Source: Enterovibrio sp045679545 (GTDB lineage Bacteria > Pseudomonadota > Gammaproteobacteria > Enterobacterales > Vibrionaceae). Taken from it: a stretch of 64,000 nucleotides of DNA. A program made the translations under genes and the position numbers. A model generated the notes under the pieces. That model did no database searches and was not told the DNA's origin. It saw only the letters and a program-made list of their open reading frames with translations. How positions within the stretch are numbered: position 1 is the stretch's first letter; every line of letters starts with the position of its first letter. Positions 26,896-35,337 of this stretch are shown piece after piece. The DNA is taken from positions 2,418,001-2,482,000 of the forward strand of contig NZ_CP166194.1 in assembly GCF_045679545.1 (NCBI RefSeq). Reading direction: 5' to 3'.

Positions 26896-28803
26896 TTAGC
26901 CTTTAGTCAAGAGCTGGTTAACTGCAGTCAAGAACTGTGATGGATCTTCCATTGAACCGCGCTCAGCGAGCATAGCTTGACCCAACAGCATTTCAACCCA
27001 ACGACCAAATACCGCTTCATCAGCTTCATCGGCCATTTGTTTAATAAGCGCATGCTCTGGGTTCAGTTCAAAAATGTACTTCACCTCAGGCGCTTGCTGA
27101 CCAGCTGCAGCTAACAGCTTCGCCATCTGCGTACCCATTTCAAACTCATCCGTCACAACCACTGCTGGCGTACCAGATAGCTTGAAGGTCGTACGCACGT
27201 CTTTCACGCGATCACCCAGGTAAGCTTTTGCACGCTCAACCACGGATTCAAACGCTTTTTGCGTTTCTTCGCGCTTTTCTTTCTCGGTGTCATCATCAAA
27301 CTTGCTGAGATCTACGTCCGCTTTCGTAATGGCTTGGAACTGCTTTCCATCAAATTCTGGCAGGTAGCTCATTAACCACTCATCAATACGGTCATACATC
27401 AAAATAACTTCAATGCCTTTCGCTTTAAATTGCTCAAGGTGTGGGCTGTTCTTCGCCGCTTGATAGCTGTCCGCCGTCAAGAAGTAGATCTTATCTTGGT
27501 CTTCCTTCATACGCGAAACGTAGTCAGCCAGTGACACGGTTTGCTCACTACTGTCTGTGTGCGTAGAGGCAAAGCGCAGCAGGCTAGCGATTTTCTCGCG
27601 GTTTGAGAAATCTTCTGCTGGGCCCTCTTTTAGCACCAAGCCAAACTCTTTCCAGAAGCGTTGATATTTTTCAGCATCATTGTTTGCCATGCGTTCTAGC
27701 ATGGTCAACACACGCTTGGTACACGCGTTACGCAATGTTTGCGTGACTTTGTTGTCTTGTAGAATTTCACGTGACACGTTCAGAGGCAGATCATTGGAGT
27801 CAATCAAACCACGAGTGAAACGTAGATAATTTGGCATAAACTGCGCCGCGTCATCCATGATGAACACGCGCTGAACATACAATTTCAAGCCATGCTTGTG
27901 GTCACGATTGAACATGTCCCAGGGTGCTTTCGACGGCACATACAGTAAGCTGGTGTAATCGTTTTTGCCTTCTACACGGTTATGGCTCCACAGCAGCGGA
28001 TCGGCAAAATCGTGAGAAATGTGTTTATAGAACTCTTTATATTCTTCATCGCTGATGTCTGACTTAGAGCGGGTCCAAAGCGCTTGCGCCTTGTTAATTT
28101 TTTCCCACTTACCTTCTTCTTTTTCGTTACCTTCTTCGTCGCGCTCTTTTGTCCACATCTCAACAGGGATGCCGATGTGGTCAGAGTATTTGCCAATCAC
28201 ATCACGCAGGCGCCACTCATCAAGATATTCCTTGTCATCTTCACGAAGGTGCAAGGTGATCGACGTACCACGGGAAGTCTTTTCAATGCCCTCGATGGTG
28301 TAGTCACCTTCACCTGCAGATTCCCAAAGGGTTCCGTCGGCACTGTCAGTACCAGCAGCGCGTGTTGCCACTGTCACTTTGTCTGCCACGATAAAGGCAG
28401 AGTAAAAACCAACGCCAAATTGGCCAATCAGTTGGCTGTCTTTGGTCTGGTCATCAGAAAGTTGTTTGAAGAAATCGGCGGTACCTGATTTTGCAATCGT
28501 ACCCAAATTTTCAATCACTTCGTCACGTGTCATGCCGATACCATTGTCATCAATGGTCAGTGTGCCAGCGTCTTTGTCGACACTCAGGCGGACACGGAGA
28601 TCGCCGTCATTTTCATACAGGGAGGAATCAGACAATGCTTTAAAGCGCAGTTTATCCGCCGCATCAGAGGCGTTTGAGATCAATTCACGTAAAAAGATCT
28701 CTTTGTTTGAATAGAGTGAGTGAATCATTAGGTGTAGCAGTTGTTTCACTTCAGATTGAAAACCGCGTGTTTCTTTATTTTGTAGAGTGGCTTGATCGCT
28801 CAT
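26896..28803 (-). CDS. htpG: Molecular chaperone HtpG (Hsp90)
   Basis: A 635-residue bacterial Hsp90. The N-terminal GHKL ATPase domain has LRELISNASDAADKLR, DNGIGMTRDE and GQFGVGFYSAF. The middle domain carries FIMDDAAQFMPNYLRFTRG; the C-terminal dimerisation domain ends ...LTAVNQLLTKG. Start ATG 28803 after GGAG; five extra upstream codons are not supported. A sigma32-like promoter lies upstream. Divergent from toxR, an arrangement known in V. cholerae, with adk downstream as in E. coli. Confidence 0.97.
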   Translation of the reverse strand: MSDQATLQNKETRGFQSEVKQLLHLMIHSLYSNKEIFLRELISNASDAADKLRFKALSDSSLYENDGDLRVRLSVDKDAGTLTIDDNGIGMTRDEVIENLGTIAKSGTADFFKQLSDDQTKDSQLIGQFGVGFYSAFIVADKVTVATRAAGTDSADGTLWESAGEGDYTIEGIEKTSRGTSITLHLREDDKEYLDEWRLRDVIGKYSDHIGIPVEMWTKERDEEGNEKEEGKWEKINKAQALWTRSKSDISDEEYKEFYKHISHDFADPLLWSHNRVEGKNDYTSLLYVPSKAPWDMFNRDHKHGLKLYVQRVFIMDDAAQFMPNYLRFTRGLIDSNDLPLNVSREILQDNKVTQTLRNACTKRVLTMLERMANNDAEKYQRFWKEFGLVLKEGPAEDFSNREKIASLLRFASTHTDSSEQTVSLADYVSRMKEDQDKIYFLTADSYQAAKNSPHLEQFKAKGIEVILMYDRIDEWLMSYLPEFDGKQFQAITKADVDLSKFDDDTEKEKREETQKAFESVVERAKAYLGDRVKDVRTTFKLSGTPAVVVTDEFEMGTQMAKLLAAAGQQAPEVKYIFELNPEHALIKQMADEADEAVFGRWVEMLLGQAMLAERGSMEDPSQFLTAVNQLLTKG

Positions 28804-28844
28804 TGTAACTCCAAACAAATGTGGTTCAGTTAAGTACCCTCTTT

Positions 28845-28872
28845 AGATAAGGCCATAATATTGCTTTTCAAG
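28845..28872 (-). promoter_or_regulatory. Sigma32 (heat-shock) promoter of htpG
   Basis: Minus strand: CTTGAA (28872-28867), 14-base spacer, CCTTATCT (28852-28845), close to the sigma32 consensus CTTGAA-N13-15-CCCCATNT (full -35; -10 differs at two positions). It lies 42 bases before the start. Confidence 0.65.
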
Positions 28873-28999
28873 GCCTAAAATTCATTTTTTGATTTCTTGA
28901 GGTGGTTTTCGCATTTCGAGTATAATCTTGCTCAATCACGTCCATATACAGTGGTTTTCTTCTAAAATCGCTCGAAATACGCGCAGGTTAATATATCGA

Positions 29000-29899
29000 A
29001 TGCTAATTAAATCGAACCGTTACCTTCTGGGAGAACGTTTTGTCTTTTCTCCTAGCGAAAGCTCGTTGGTCGATCTCCATGAAAATGATGAGCTCGTCCG
29101 ATTGGGCAGTAACGAGTGCCGAGTACTTATGGTGCTAATTGAAGAGCCTCACGCTATTGTCACGCGCAACCGTATCCATGACTATGTTTGGCGCAAGCAA
29201 GGTTTTGAAGTCGACGACTCCAGCCTCACGCAATCCATTTCCACCTTGCGTAAAGCACTAAAAGACTCAACAAAAAGCCCAATGGTTGTAAAAACCGTAC
29301 CTAAGCGCGGCTACCAAGTGATTTGCTCTGTCGAGGCTTATAATGATCAAGCCGTTGACTTACCCCAAGCGGTCGACGTTGTGGCTGTTGACGCAAACCA
29401 AGAGCTCATTCAGGCTACCGCGGATGTTCACCTCGAAGAGACAAAGGAAAAAGACACAACGCAGAGTGATCGGATAGAGGCACCAATCGAGCCTGCCACG
29501 CCAGAAGTCGTCGCACAGCCAAGCTCGCCAAGAAAAGCTAAAATGCCGCTCAGTTCCTGGACAGCGTTGATTCTGGCGTTACTTGTACCCTTGGCATTTC
29601 ATGCCTATTCCACGCCGAAGTCCAAAGCCTTTCGTGAAATTCTCACAGTACAAAACATACCCGTTTATATTCCTGTCACCAACGCTCGTATCAGTCAATG
29701 GAAACCCATGGTAGAACGATGTGTGGCTAAATATATTTCTTACTATGGTCAAGAGCGCGAATTGGAAGAAGTGATAGTGACAGGCGGGCAAGATAGCCAA
29801 ATCTCTCTGAACTACATTCACAGTGAAAAAGACGCGGATGATAATCTCACCTATGTTTTGCTGACAAGCCAAGAGGAGAGTCACACGCTATGCCGTTAA
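29000..29899 (+). CDS. toxR: Transmembrane transcriptional activator ToxR
   Basis: A 299-residue bitopic regulator. The cytoplasmic OmpR-type winged helix (about 10-110) has RLGSNECRVLMVL and VWRKQGFEVDDSSLTQSISTLRK, nearly identical to Vibrio ToxR. A long acidic/proline linker precedes one membrane helix (about 187-203) and a periplasmic sensor. The sensor has two cysteines (VERCVAKY and the terminal LCR), placed like the redox pair of V. cholerae ToxR. It activates porin genes and responds to bile and periplasmic state. ATG 29000 was chosen; ribosome site weak. It overlaps toxS by 10 bases. Confidence 0.94.
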   Translation: MLIKSNRYLLGERFVFSPSESSLVDLHENDELVRLGSNECRVLMVLIEEPHAIVTRNRIHDYVWRKQGFEVDDSSLTQSISTLRKALKDSTKSPMVVKTVPKRGYQVICSVEAYNDQAVDLPQAVDVVAVDANQELIQATADVHLEETKEKDTTQSDRIEAPIEPATPEVVAQPSSPRKAKMPLSSWTALILALLVPLAFHAYSTPKSKAFREILTVQNIPVYIPVTNARISQWKPMVERCVAKYISYYGQERELEEVIVTGGQDSQISLNYIHSEKDADDNLTYVLLTSQEESHTLCR

Positions 29900-30441
29900 A
29901 CACCCCACGAAGAAGGGATCAGCTAAAACGCTTTGGGCCTTTCGTTCTATTATTGATTTCTATTGTTGCCAGTGGCTGGGTTTACCTAGGCGAAGATTTC
30001 AGAACGGCTAACCTGCTGCTGTCAAAGCACTGGAACTCTAAAACAATCAATTATATTGAAGAGTCAGCTTACCGAAATGTCACAGGGCTAACAAACACCG
30101 AACAACAAAGTAGCATGGTGTTCTTACCCGATCGTACTTATTCTCGTGATACTAAAATCATACTGAAAAACGAAACGGATAACATTCAGGTCGTCATGTC
30201 CGTGACTGAGTCAGGAGAGTGGGAAGTCAGTGGCGGTTATTTAAAGCTGAAGCTCGGTAAAATCAAAGATGTAACCACCGGTGATACCACTGAGTTGTCA
30301 GAAGAAGATCTTGCGCTGGTACGCACCTTCTATCGACTCGGTGCGGAGAAAGTTCGACGTATTGATGTATTAAGTGACGGTTCATTGCTTCTCACCAGTT
30401 TGAACCATGGTTCCATGGTACTTTACAGCAAATCTTCATAA
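29890..30441 (+). CDS. toxS: ToxR partner protein ToxS
   Basis: A 183-residue membrane protein with a short basic N-terminus, one membrane helix (about 15-34) and a periplasmic domain. The ending SDGSLLLTSLNHGSMVLYSKSS and the VRTFYRLGAEKVRRIDVL block match ToxS. It stabilises ToxR and, in vibrios, forms a bile-binding heterodimer with its periplasmic domain. ATG 29890 lies inside the end of toxR with AGAGGAGAG upstream, indicating coupled translation. Confidence 0.92.
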   Translation: MPLNTPRRRDQLKRFGPFVLLLISIVASGWVYLGEDFRTANLLLSKHWNSKTINYIEESAYRNVTGLTNTEQQSSMVFLPDRTYSRDTKIILKNETDNIQVVMSVTESGEWEVSGGYLKLKLGKIKDVTTGDTTELSEEDLALVRTFYRLGAEKVRRIDVLSDGSLLLTSLNHGSMVLYSKSS

Positions 30442-30442
30442 A

Positions 30443-30474
30443 AAAAGGCCGCTTACCATTGAAGCGGCCTTTTC
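30443..30474. terminator. Bidirectional terminator between toxS and recR
   Basis: Stem AAAAGGCCGCTT/AAGCGGCCTTTT with loop ACCATTG between convergent genes. Confidence 0.9.
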
Positions 30475-30520
30475 ATTTTCGCTCTCCAATTGCATCCAAT
30501 CAGATCAACGCACGATGTCT

Positions 30521-31123
30521 TTACCCCAGCCTGTGCCTGCCAATAATGGAATGGGACAAGGTTGTACCATCCACTAGCTCTAGCTCGCCACCCATAGGAA
30601 CACCATGGGCAATACGGCTCGCTATCACACTGTGCTCAACACACAACTCGCTGATGTAATGCGCGGTGGCTTCCCCTTCAACAGTGGGGTTTGTCGCCAA
30701 GATCAGCTCTGAGATTGACTCAGTGGCTAGACGTCGTTCGAGAACGTCCAAACCAATGTCTGACGGCCCAATCCCATCAAGGGGTGATAGGTGCCCCATC
30801 AAGACAAAGTAGCGGCCAGAATACTGCCCCGTTGCCTCGATGGCGGCAATATCAGCAGGGCTTTCCACCACGCAAATTTGCCCATTCTCCTGACGACGAG
30901 TATTGCCACAAATGGCGCATTCCTCTTCTTCAGTAAAGGTTCGGCATTTCACACAATGACCAATATCTGTCATTGCAGATTGCAGCGCTTCAGATAGCCT
31001 AATGCCACCTTGACGATTGCGTTGAAGTAGATGAAATGCCATGCGTTGTGCTGATTTTGGGCCTACGCCCGGCAGACAACGCAGAGATTCCATCAATTGT
31101 TCAAGCAGTTGGCTTGTACGCAT
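30521..31123 (-). CDS. recR: Recombination mediator RecR
   Basis: A 200-residue RecR that loads RecA with RecF/RecO at gaps. N-terminal helix-hairpin-helix (LRCLPGVGPKSAQRMAFHLL), a C4 zinc finger (CVKCRTFTEEEECAICGNTRR), and a Toprim domain with CVVESPADIAAIEATGQYSG and LATNPTVEGEATAHYI. Standard length. Downstream of ybaB and dnaX, the E. coli operon order. Confidence 0.97.
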   Translation of the reverse strand: MRTSQLLEQLMESLRCLPGVGPKSAQRMAFHLLQRNRQGGIRLSEALQSAMTDIGHCVKCRTFTEEEECAICGNTRRQENGQICVVESPADIAAIEATGQYSGRYFVLMGHLSPLDGIGPSDIGLDVLERRLATESISELILATNPTVEGEATAHYISELCVEHSVIASRIAHGVPMGGELELVDGTTLSHSIIGRHRLG

Positions 31124-31142
31124 AATTGATTAATGAGTTCCG

Positions 31143-31472
31143 TTAGAATGGCATTTTAAAGCCTGGTGGCATCTGCATACCGCCAGTCACGTCGCCCATT
31201 TTCTCTTTCTGTGCTTCTTCAACACGACGCGCTGCATCGTTGAATGCCGCAGCAATCAAATCTTCCAGCATGTCTTTTTCGTCTTCCATCAGGCTTTCAT
31301 CGATGTCAACACGACGAACACTGTGGCTGCCAGTGATGGTGATTTTTACCAAGCCTGCGCCCGCTTCACCGGTCACTTCCATGTTGGCAATTTCTTCCTG
31401 CATTTTCTGCATGCGCTCTTGCATCTGCTGCGCTTGCTTCATCAGGTTGCCCATTCCGCCTTTACCAAACAT
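31143..31472 (-). CDS. ybaB: YbaB/EbfC nucleoid-associated protein
   Basis: A 109-residue dimeric DNA-binding protein with MFGKGGMGNLMKQAQQMQERMQK, a coiled coil, and the family EVTGEAGAGLVKITITG-like core (NMEVTGEAGAGLVKI). YbaB binds DNA as a non-specific or GTnAC-preferring nucleoid protein. 19 bases before recR and 147 bases after dnaX, in the conserved dnaX-ybaB-recR cluster. Confidence 0.95.
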   Translation of the reverse strand: MFGKGGMGNLMKQAQQMQERMQKMQEEIANMEVTGEAGAGLVKITITGSHSVRRVDIDESLMEDEKDMLEDLIAAAFNDAARRVEEAQKEKMGDVTGGMQMPPGFKMPF

Positions 31473-31619
31473 AATTTTCTCTCTTTTTGATTGTGCTGTT
31501 TACCTTGAGGTCGACACTCGATTCGGCTCCAACACATAACATTGGGGCGAACGTTAAAATGTACAACGCTGAAAATTCAATTTCGAAAAGTAAACAGCCT
31601 CTTAGGTGGTTTATATGGT

Positions 31620-33833
31620 TTATATTGGTCGAACGCTATCTTCATCAATCTCTGCAGAAAACCGCTGACAGATAAAGCGAACGTTTGGATCGTTATTCAG
31701 GTTTTCACTCGCCTGAGCCAGTTTTTCTGTGTAAAGCTTGTCTCGCCATTCTAGCGGCGTGGTGCCTTTCTCACTCAACTCGACAGAGAGTGTAACGGCA
31801 TAACCAAGCTGTTGACTCAATGCGTCAACAAGCACACCCTGCGCTTGTTCAGTATTTAAGTGGCCTTGCTCTGCCCGAAGAAACAAGTGGATCTGCTGTC
31901 CATCTTGCTCCATAGCGGCATTGAGTGCCATCTGCTTAACAAGACGAGGAATATCAAGCGCACTGGCGATTTGGCTCCACGGATCTTGTTCAATAGATTC
32001 TTTCTCAAGCTTTTCACGCATTTCTGGCGTTCGCTCATGCGCCAATGCTTTTTTTATTTTCTCGGGAGTTACAACAACCCGTTTCGGCTCGGATGCTGTT
32101 TGTGTTGGCTTCCAACGATATGCGTCGTCAGCTGCATTCATATCTGCTGTCGGCATCGACGCAGCTTGGAACTTTGCAGGATCTGCGGGCTTGTGTTTTG
32201 CCGCGATCCTTTCCATCACTGACAGCGCTTCGCCGACAGCCGATACCGATTTATCCTTTTTTGGCGATGGGCCCTCTTGCTGACGCACGCGGCTTCTCAG
32301 CATGTTACGCGCAGCCAGTAAACTGCCCGCAGAGGAACCGCCTTGTGAACCTGAAGCCGGCGTCGCTGCATTCGTACTTTGCGGCTGAACAGACGTTTGT
32401 GGCGCGGATGACTCAGGGTCAATATGCCCATCTTGCTCATATTCACGCTGCGCATCTTGCTCCATGGCAGCCATGTAAGAAGAAAGCTGTGGATCTTCAT
32501 CATACTGTGGCTGCGCAGTTTGTTGCGGTGCCATCTGAGTCGGTGAAACCACTGGCGCTTGAACAGAAGCAGAATCAGAAGCAGGCACCTGCGGCTGAGG
32601 TGCTCGACTAGACGCCACTTGGGCTTTCAGTGACGCCAGCCTGTCTTGTGCCACAGACGACACGCCAGACGTGAATGAGCTATCGCTCGCTTTCGCTGAA
32701 GGTTCTGTCGATGGTACTGAAATCGGAGCAGGTTCAAATTGCAATGACGTTACCGGTCGAAAGGCCAACAGACGCAGCAACACCATTTCCAATCCAGCGC
32801 GGCCGTCCGGCGAAAACGGTAAATCTTGACGCCCTTGGAGCGTAATTTGGTAAAACAGTTGAACATCTTGTGGAGATAGCGAATGCGCTAAAAGCAGAAT
32901 GCGTTCAGCATCAGGGGCCGACGAATCAACAGATTCTGGTAATGCTTGCGCCATCGCGACACGATGAAGCTGCGACGCGATTTCTTTTAGCAGTCCGTCC
33001 CACTCAACCCCCATCTCCGCAAGATGACTCAAACACTGCATGACATGATCCGCACTACCTTCAGCCAGTGCTTCTAGCAGCAAAATGGCTTGATCTGTAC
33101 TCAGCGTACCCAACATTTCGGTGACTTGCAGCTCCGACACCGAACCATTGCCAAGCGCAATGGCCTGATCGGTAAGCGACAATGCATCACGCATACTGCC
33201 TTCGGCTGCACGCGCGATCAGCGACAGCGCTCGAGCGTCAGAAGGCACAGCTTCTTGTTCGAGCACATACGTAAGCTGGTCTTTTATCTGGGTGGCATCA
33301 AGATGCTTCAAATGAAACTGAAGACAGCGAGAAAGTATCGTGACAGGAAGCTTTTGGGGATCCGTTGTCGCCAAGAGGAATTTAACGTATTCCGGCGGCT
33401 CTTCCAGCGTTTTGAGTAAGGCATTAAAGCTGTGTCTTGACAGCATGTGCACTTCATCAATCAAGTAGACTTTGTAACGTCCACGCGCTGGTTTGTACTG
33501 CACGTTATCAAGCAAATCACGGGTGTCTTCCACCTTGGTACGAGACGCGGCATCGATCTCCATCAGATCGACAAATCGACCCTGATCAATTTCCTGGCAG
33601 GTCGAACACACACCACAAGGTGTCGACGTCACACCTTGTTCGCAGTTCAGCCCTTTGGCGAAGATACGTGCAATGGTTGTTTTACCCACACCTCGGGTAC
33701 CACTGAAAAGATAGGCGTGATGCAATCGGTTGTGATCTAACGCGTTAGCCAACGCGGTCAGAACATGTGACTGGCCGACCACATCGCGAAACTGATGCGG
33801 ACGCCATTTTCGGGCTAATACCTGATAACTCAT
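31620..33833 (-). CDS. dnaX: DNA polymerase III subunits tau and gamma
   Basis: A 737-residue clamp-loader ATPase. Domains I-III (about 1-370) have P-loop SGTRGVGKTTIARIF near residue 45, a zinc module CGVCSTCQEI, and DEVHMLSRHSFNALLKTLEEPP (Walker B). A long Gln/Ser/Ala/Pro-rich linker (about 370-540) makes it nearly 100 residues longer than E. coli tau (643). The C-terminal tau domain V (about 615-737) ends FSAEIDEDSVRPI, like E. coli. A programmed -1 frameshift site at codons 524-526 should give gamma. Downstream of apt; precedes ybaB. Confidence 0.96.
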   Translation of the reverse strand: MSYQVLARKWRPHQFRDVVGQSHVLTALANALDHNRLHHAYLFSGTRGVGKTTIARIFAKGLNCEQGVTSTPCGVCSTCQEIDQGRFVDLMEIDAASRTKVEDTRDLLDNVQYKPARGRYKVYLIDEVHMLSRHSFNALLKTLEEPPEYVKFLLATTDPQKLPVTILSRCLQFHLKHLDATQIKDQLTYVLEQEAVPSDARALSLIARAAEGSMRDALSLTDQAIALGNGSVSELQVTEMLGTLSTDQAILLLEALAEGSADHVMQCLSHLAEMGVEWDGLLKEIASQLHRVAMAQALPESVDSSAPDAERILLLAHSLSPQDVQLFYQITLQGRQDLPFSPDGRAGLEMVLLRLLAFRPVTSLQFEPAPISVPSTEPSAKASDSSFTSGVSSVAQDRLASLKAQVASSRAPQPQVPASDSASVQAPVVSPTQMAPQQTAQPQYDEDPQLSSYMAAMEQDAQREYEQDGHIDPESSAPQTSVQPQSTNAATPASGSQGGSSAGSLLAARNMLRSRVRQQEGPSPKKDKSVSAVGEALSVMERIAAKHKPADPAKFQAASMPTADMNAADDAYRWKPTQTASEPKRVVVTPEKIKKALAHERTPEMREKLEKESIEQDPWSQIASALDIPRLVKQMALNAAMEQDGQQIHLFLRAEQGHLNTEQAQGVLVDALSQQLGYAVTLSVELSEKGTTPLEWRDKLYTEKLAQASENLNNDPNVRFICQRFSAEIDEDSVRPI
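32035..32055 (-). promoter_or_regulatory. Second slippery A7 run in dnaX
   Basis: At codons 593-595 (ATA AAA AAA GCA) seven A (32055-32049) form A AAA AAA. A -1 shift reads AGC ATT GGC GCA then TGA, ending after 599 residues, just before domain V. A small stem TGGCG/CGCCA begins four bases downstream. It may allow ribosomal or RNA-polymerase slippage, less certain than the site at 32256-32262. Confidence 0.35.
32251..32276 (-). promoter_or_regulatory. dnaX programmed -1 frameshift signal (gamma production)
   Basis: Codons CCA AAA AAG contain the heptamer A AAA AAG (32262-32256), identical to the E. coli dnaX slip site. After a -1 slip the next codons are GGA and TAA, so gamma would be 527 residues ending KKG. 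A Shine-Dalgarno-like GAGGG (32276-32272) lies 9 bases upstream, as in the E. coli stimulator. A downstream stem-loop is not obvious. Confidence 0.8.
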
Positions 33834-33881
33834 GCGTTATAAATTCTGGCGATAATCTTCGCCAATCGTAGCACAGACACA

Positions 33882-33913
33882 AAAAGAGCGCGATCCTGAC
33901 GATCACGCTCTTC
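33882..33913 (-). terminator. Intrinsic terminator of apt
   Basis: Minus-strand stem AGAGCGTGATC/GATCGCGCTCT (one G-T pair), loop GTCAG, then T5, between apt and dnaX. Confidence 0.8.
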
Positions 33914-33938
33914 TATCATTCACGGTTCAATCGGGCAA

Positions 33939-34484
33939 TTAGTGACCGTCAAACTCACACAGGCTGTAAACATCGAGGCCTAATGCTTTAAGACGTGATT
34001 CACCGCCGATTTCTGGCAGGTTAATGATGAAAGCAGCATGGGCCACTTCCCCACCCAAACGACGGATCAGCTTGGTGGTGGCTTCGATAGTGCCGCCAGT
34101 CGCCAGCAGATCGTCGACCATCAGCACTTTGTCGCCTTTTTGGATTGCATCGACATGAATTTCTAGCGTGTCGACGCCATATTCCAACTCATAGCTTTCG
34201 CTGATCACTTCACGAGGCAGTTTCCCTGGTTTGCGAACCGGCACAAAGCCAACGCCCAACTCAAGAGCTAACGGTGCGCCGAAAAGAAAGCCGCGCGCCT
34301 CCGTGCCAACAATTTTGGTAAAGCCTTGGTCGCGATATTTTTCGACCAACAGTGCGATGGTCGTTTGATAGGCTTGCGCATTTTCCATCAGACTAGTGAT
34401 GTCACGAAAAATGATGCCTGCTTTTGGATAGTCAGGAATGCTTTTGATGCTGTCTTTGATAAATGCGATTTTGTCTTGGCTCAT
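33939..34484 (-). CDS. apt: Adenine phosphoribosyltransferase
   Basis: A 181-residue type I PRTase salvaging adenine to AMP. The PRPP-binding motif is VLMVDDLLATGGTIEA; the family opening is KDSIKSIPDYPKAGIIFRDIT and the flexible-loop region is RKPGKLPREVISESY. Standard length. It precedes dnaX, as in E. coli, but a strong terminator separates them. Confidence 0.97.
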   Translation of the reverse strand: MSQDKIAFIKDSIKSIPDYPKAGIIFRDITSLMENAQAYQTTIALLVEKYRDQGFTKIVGTEARGFLFGAPLALELGVGFVPVRKPGKLPREVISESYELEYGVDTLEIHVDAIQKGDKVLMVDDLLATGGTIEATTKLIRRLGGEVAHAAFIINLPEIGGESRLKALGLDVYSLCEFDGH

Positions 34485-34603
34485 AATTACTCACCACGAA
34501 AAGTGGCTTCCATACTACTCAGGAAGTTGTGTGTATCCCATTGCATGAACGCTTTGCATTGCATGTTAACGCTCGCCCAGCCAACAGGAACCAAACCGCC
34601 ATG

Positions 34604-35002
34604 TTATGTATTTTCAGGGGCGTGGGCAACCGGTTCAATTTCACGCAAACGGTTAAACCAAATTAAAAGTACGCACAACATCACAATCAGCATACATTTA
34701 TGCCAAACCTCAGGGACGACAATGACAGAAACCGAGAAACTCAACACGATGAACACATTGGCACGGCGCTTAATTTTTCGATCAATCGCGCGGTGCTCAT
34801 TCCAATTGCAAATGATGGGACCAAATCTAGGGTGTTGATGCAGCCAAGCAGCAATGCGGGGGGAGCCACGCATGAAACACGCACTGGCTAACAACATGAA
34901 GGGCGTTGTTGGCAACAGCGGGAGGAAGATACCTAGCACGCCTAAGACGACTGATATCCATCCGAGGACGATAAGTAGAAAACGTTTTAAAGAGAGCTGC
35001 AC
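34604..35002 (-). CDS. ybaN: YbaN-family inner membrane protein (DUF454)
   Basis: A 132-residue protein with the DUF454 signature LGVLGIFLPLLPTTPFMLLASACF in the first membrane hairpin and two more hydrophobic helices (VFIVLSFSVSVIVV, LIVMLCVLLIWF). The function is not known. The start is GTG 35002 behind an AGGGGGGAA ribosome site (MQLSLKRFL); the longer frame to 35047 overlaps the upstream microgene and lacks homology. Upstream of apt, as in E. coli. Confidence 0.88.
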   Translation of the reverse strand: MQLSLKRFLLIVLGWISVVLGVLGIFLPLLPTTPFMLLASACFMRGSPRIAAWLHQHPRFGPIICNWNEHRAIDRKIKRRANVFIVLSFSVSVIVVPEVWHKCMLIVMLCVLLIWFNRLREIEPVAHAPENT

Positions 35003-35022
35003 GCTTCCCCCCTGCTTGCAAA

Positions 35023-35142
35023 TTATCTGCTTAGCATGCCAATCCAAGTGAGGGTTGCTGGCAATGTTGGGATCAACAATACGGCCACCATTCCTAGGAA
35101 ATATAAAGCACTAAACGGGTCTTTGTAGTTAGCATCCATCAT
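35023..35142 (-). CDS. Putative 39-residue membrane microprotein
   Basis: A short frame with ATG at 35142 (second ATG one codon later) and ribosome site AAGGA five bases upstream. It opens MMDANYKDPFSALYFLGMVA, continues as one hydrophobic stretch with two prolines (VLLIPTLPATL), and ends TWIGMLSR before TAA. It ends 20 bases before the ybaN start, so the two are probably co-transcribed. Soluble head, single membrane helix and strong ribosome site argue for a real gene; I recognise no family. Alternative: chance frame in the ybaN leader. Confidence 0.6.
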   Translation of the reverse strand: MMDANYKDPFSALYFLGMVAVLLIPTLPATLTWIGMLSR

Positions 35143-35337
35143 TCACATCCTTCTACTTCAACATTTATACCCAACAAAACTGAAGGGATACTGAGTGGGC
35201 TGACAATATAACCGTTTACCACTTCGCTAAATACCGACAAACATCGTGGTTAATCCGTGTTGTTTTGATATATATCAGAGCATGAATGCCGTGATTCGCT
35301 AGACTGCTTGGGATATGACGCGCACTGAGACATCACC
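35143..35337. promoter_or_regulatory. Divergent spacer between ybaN microgene and DksA-like gene
   Basis: 195 bases, AT-rich, holding the promoters for both directions. TGATATATATCA near 35267-35278 is a near-perfect palindrome that could be a protein site. No further gene seen. Confidence 0.4.
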
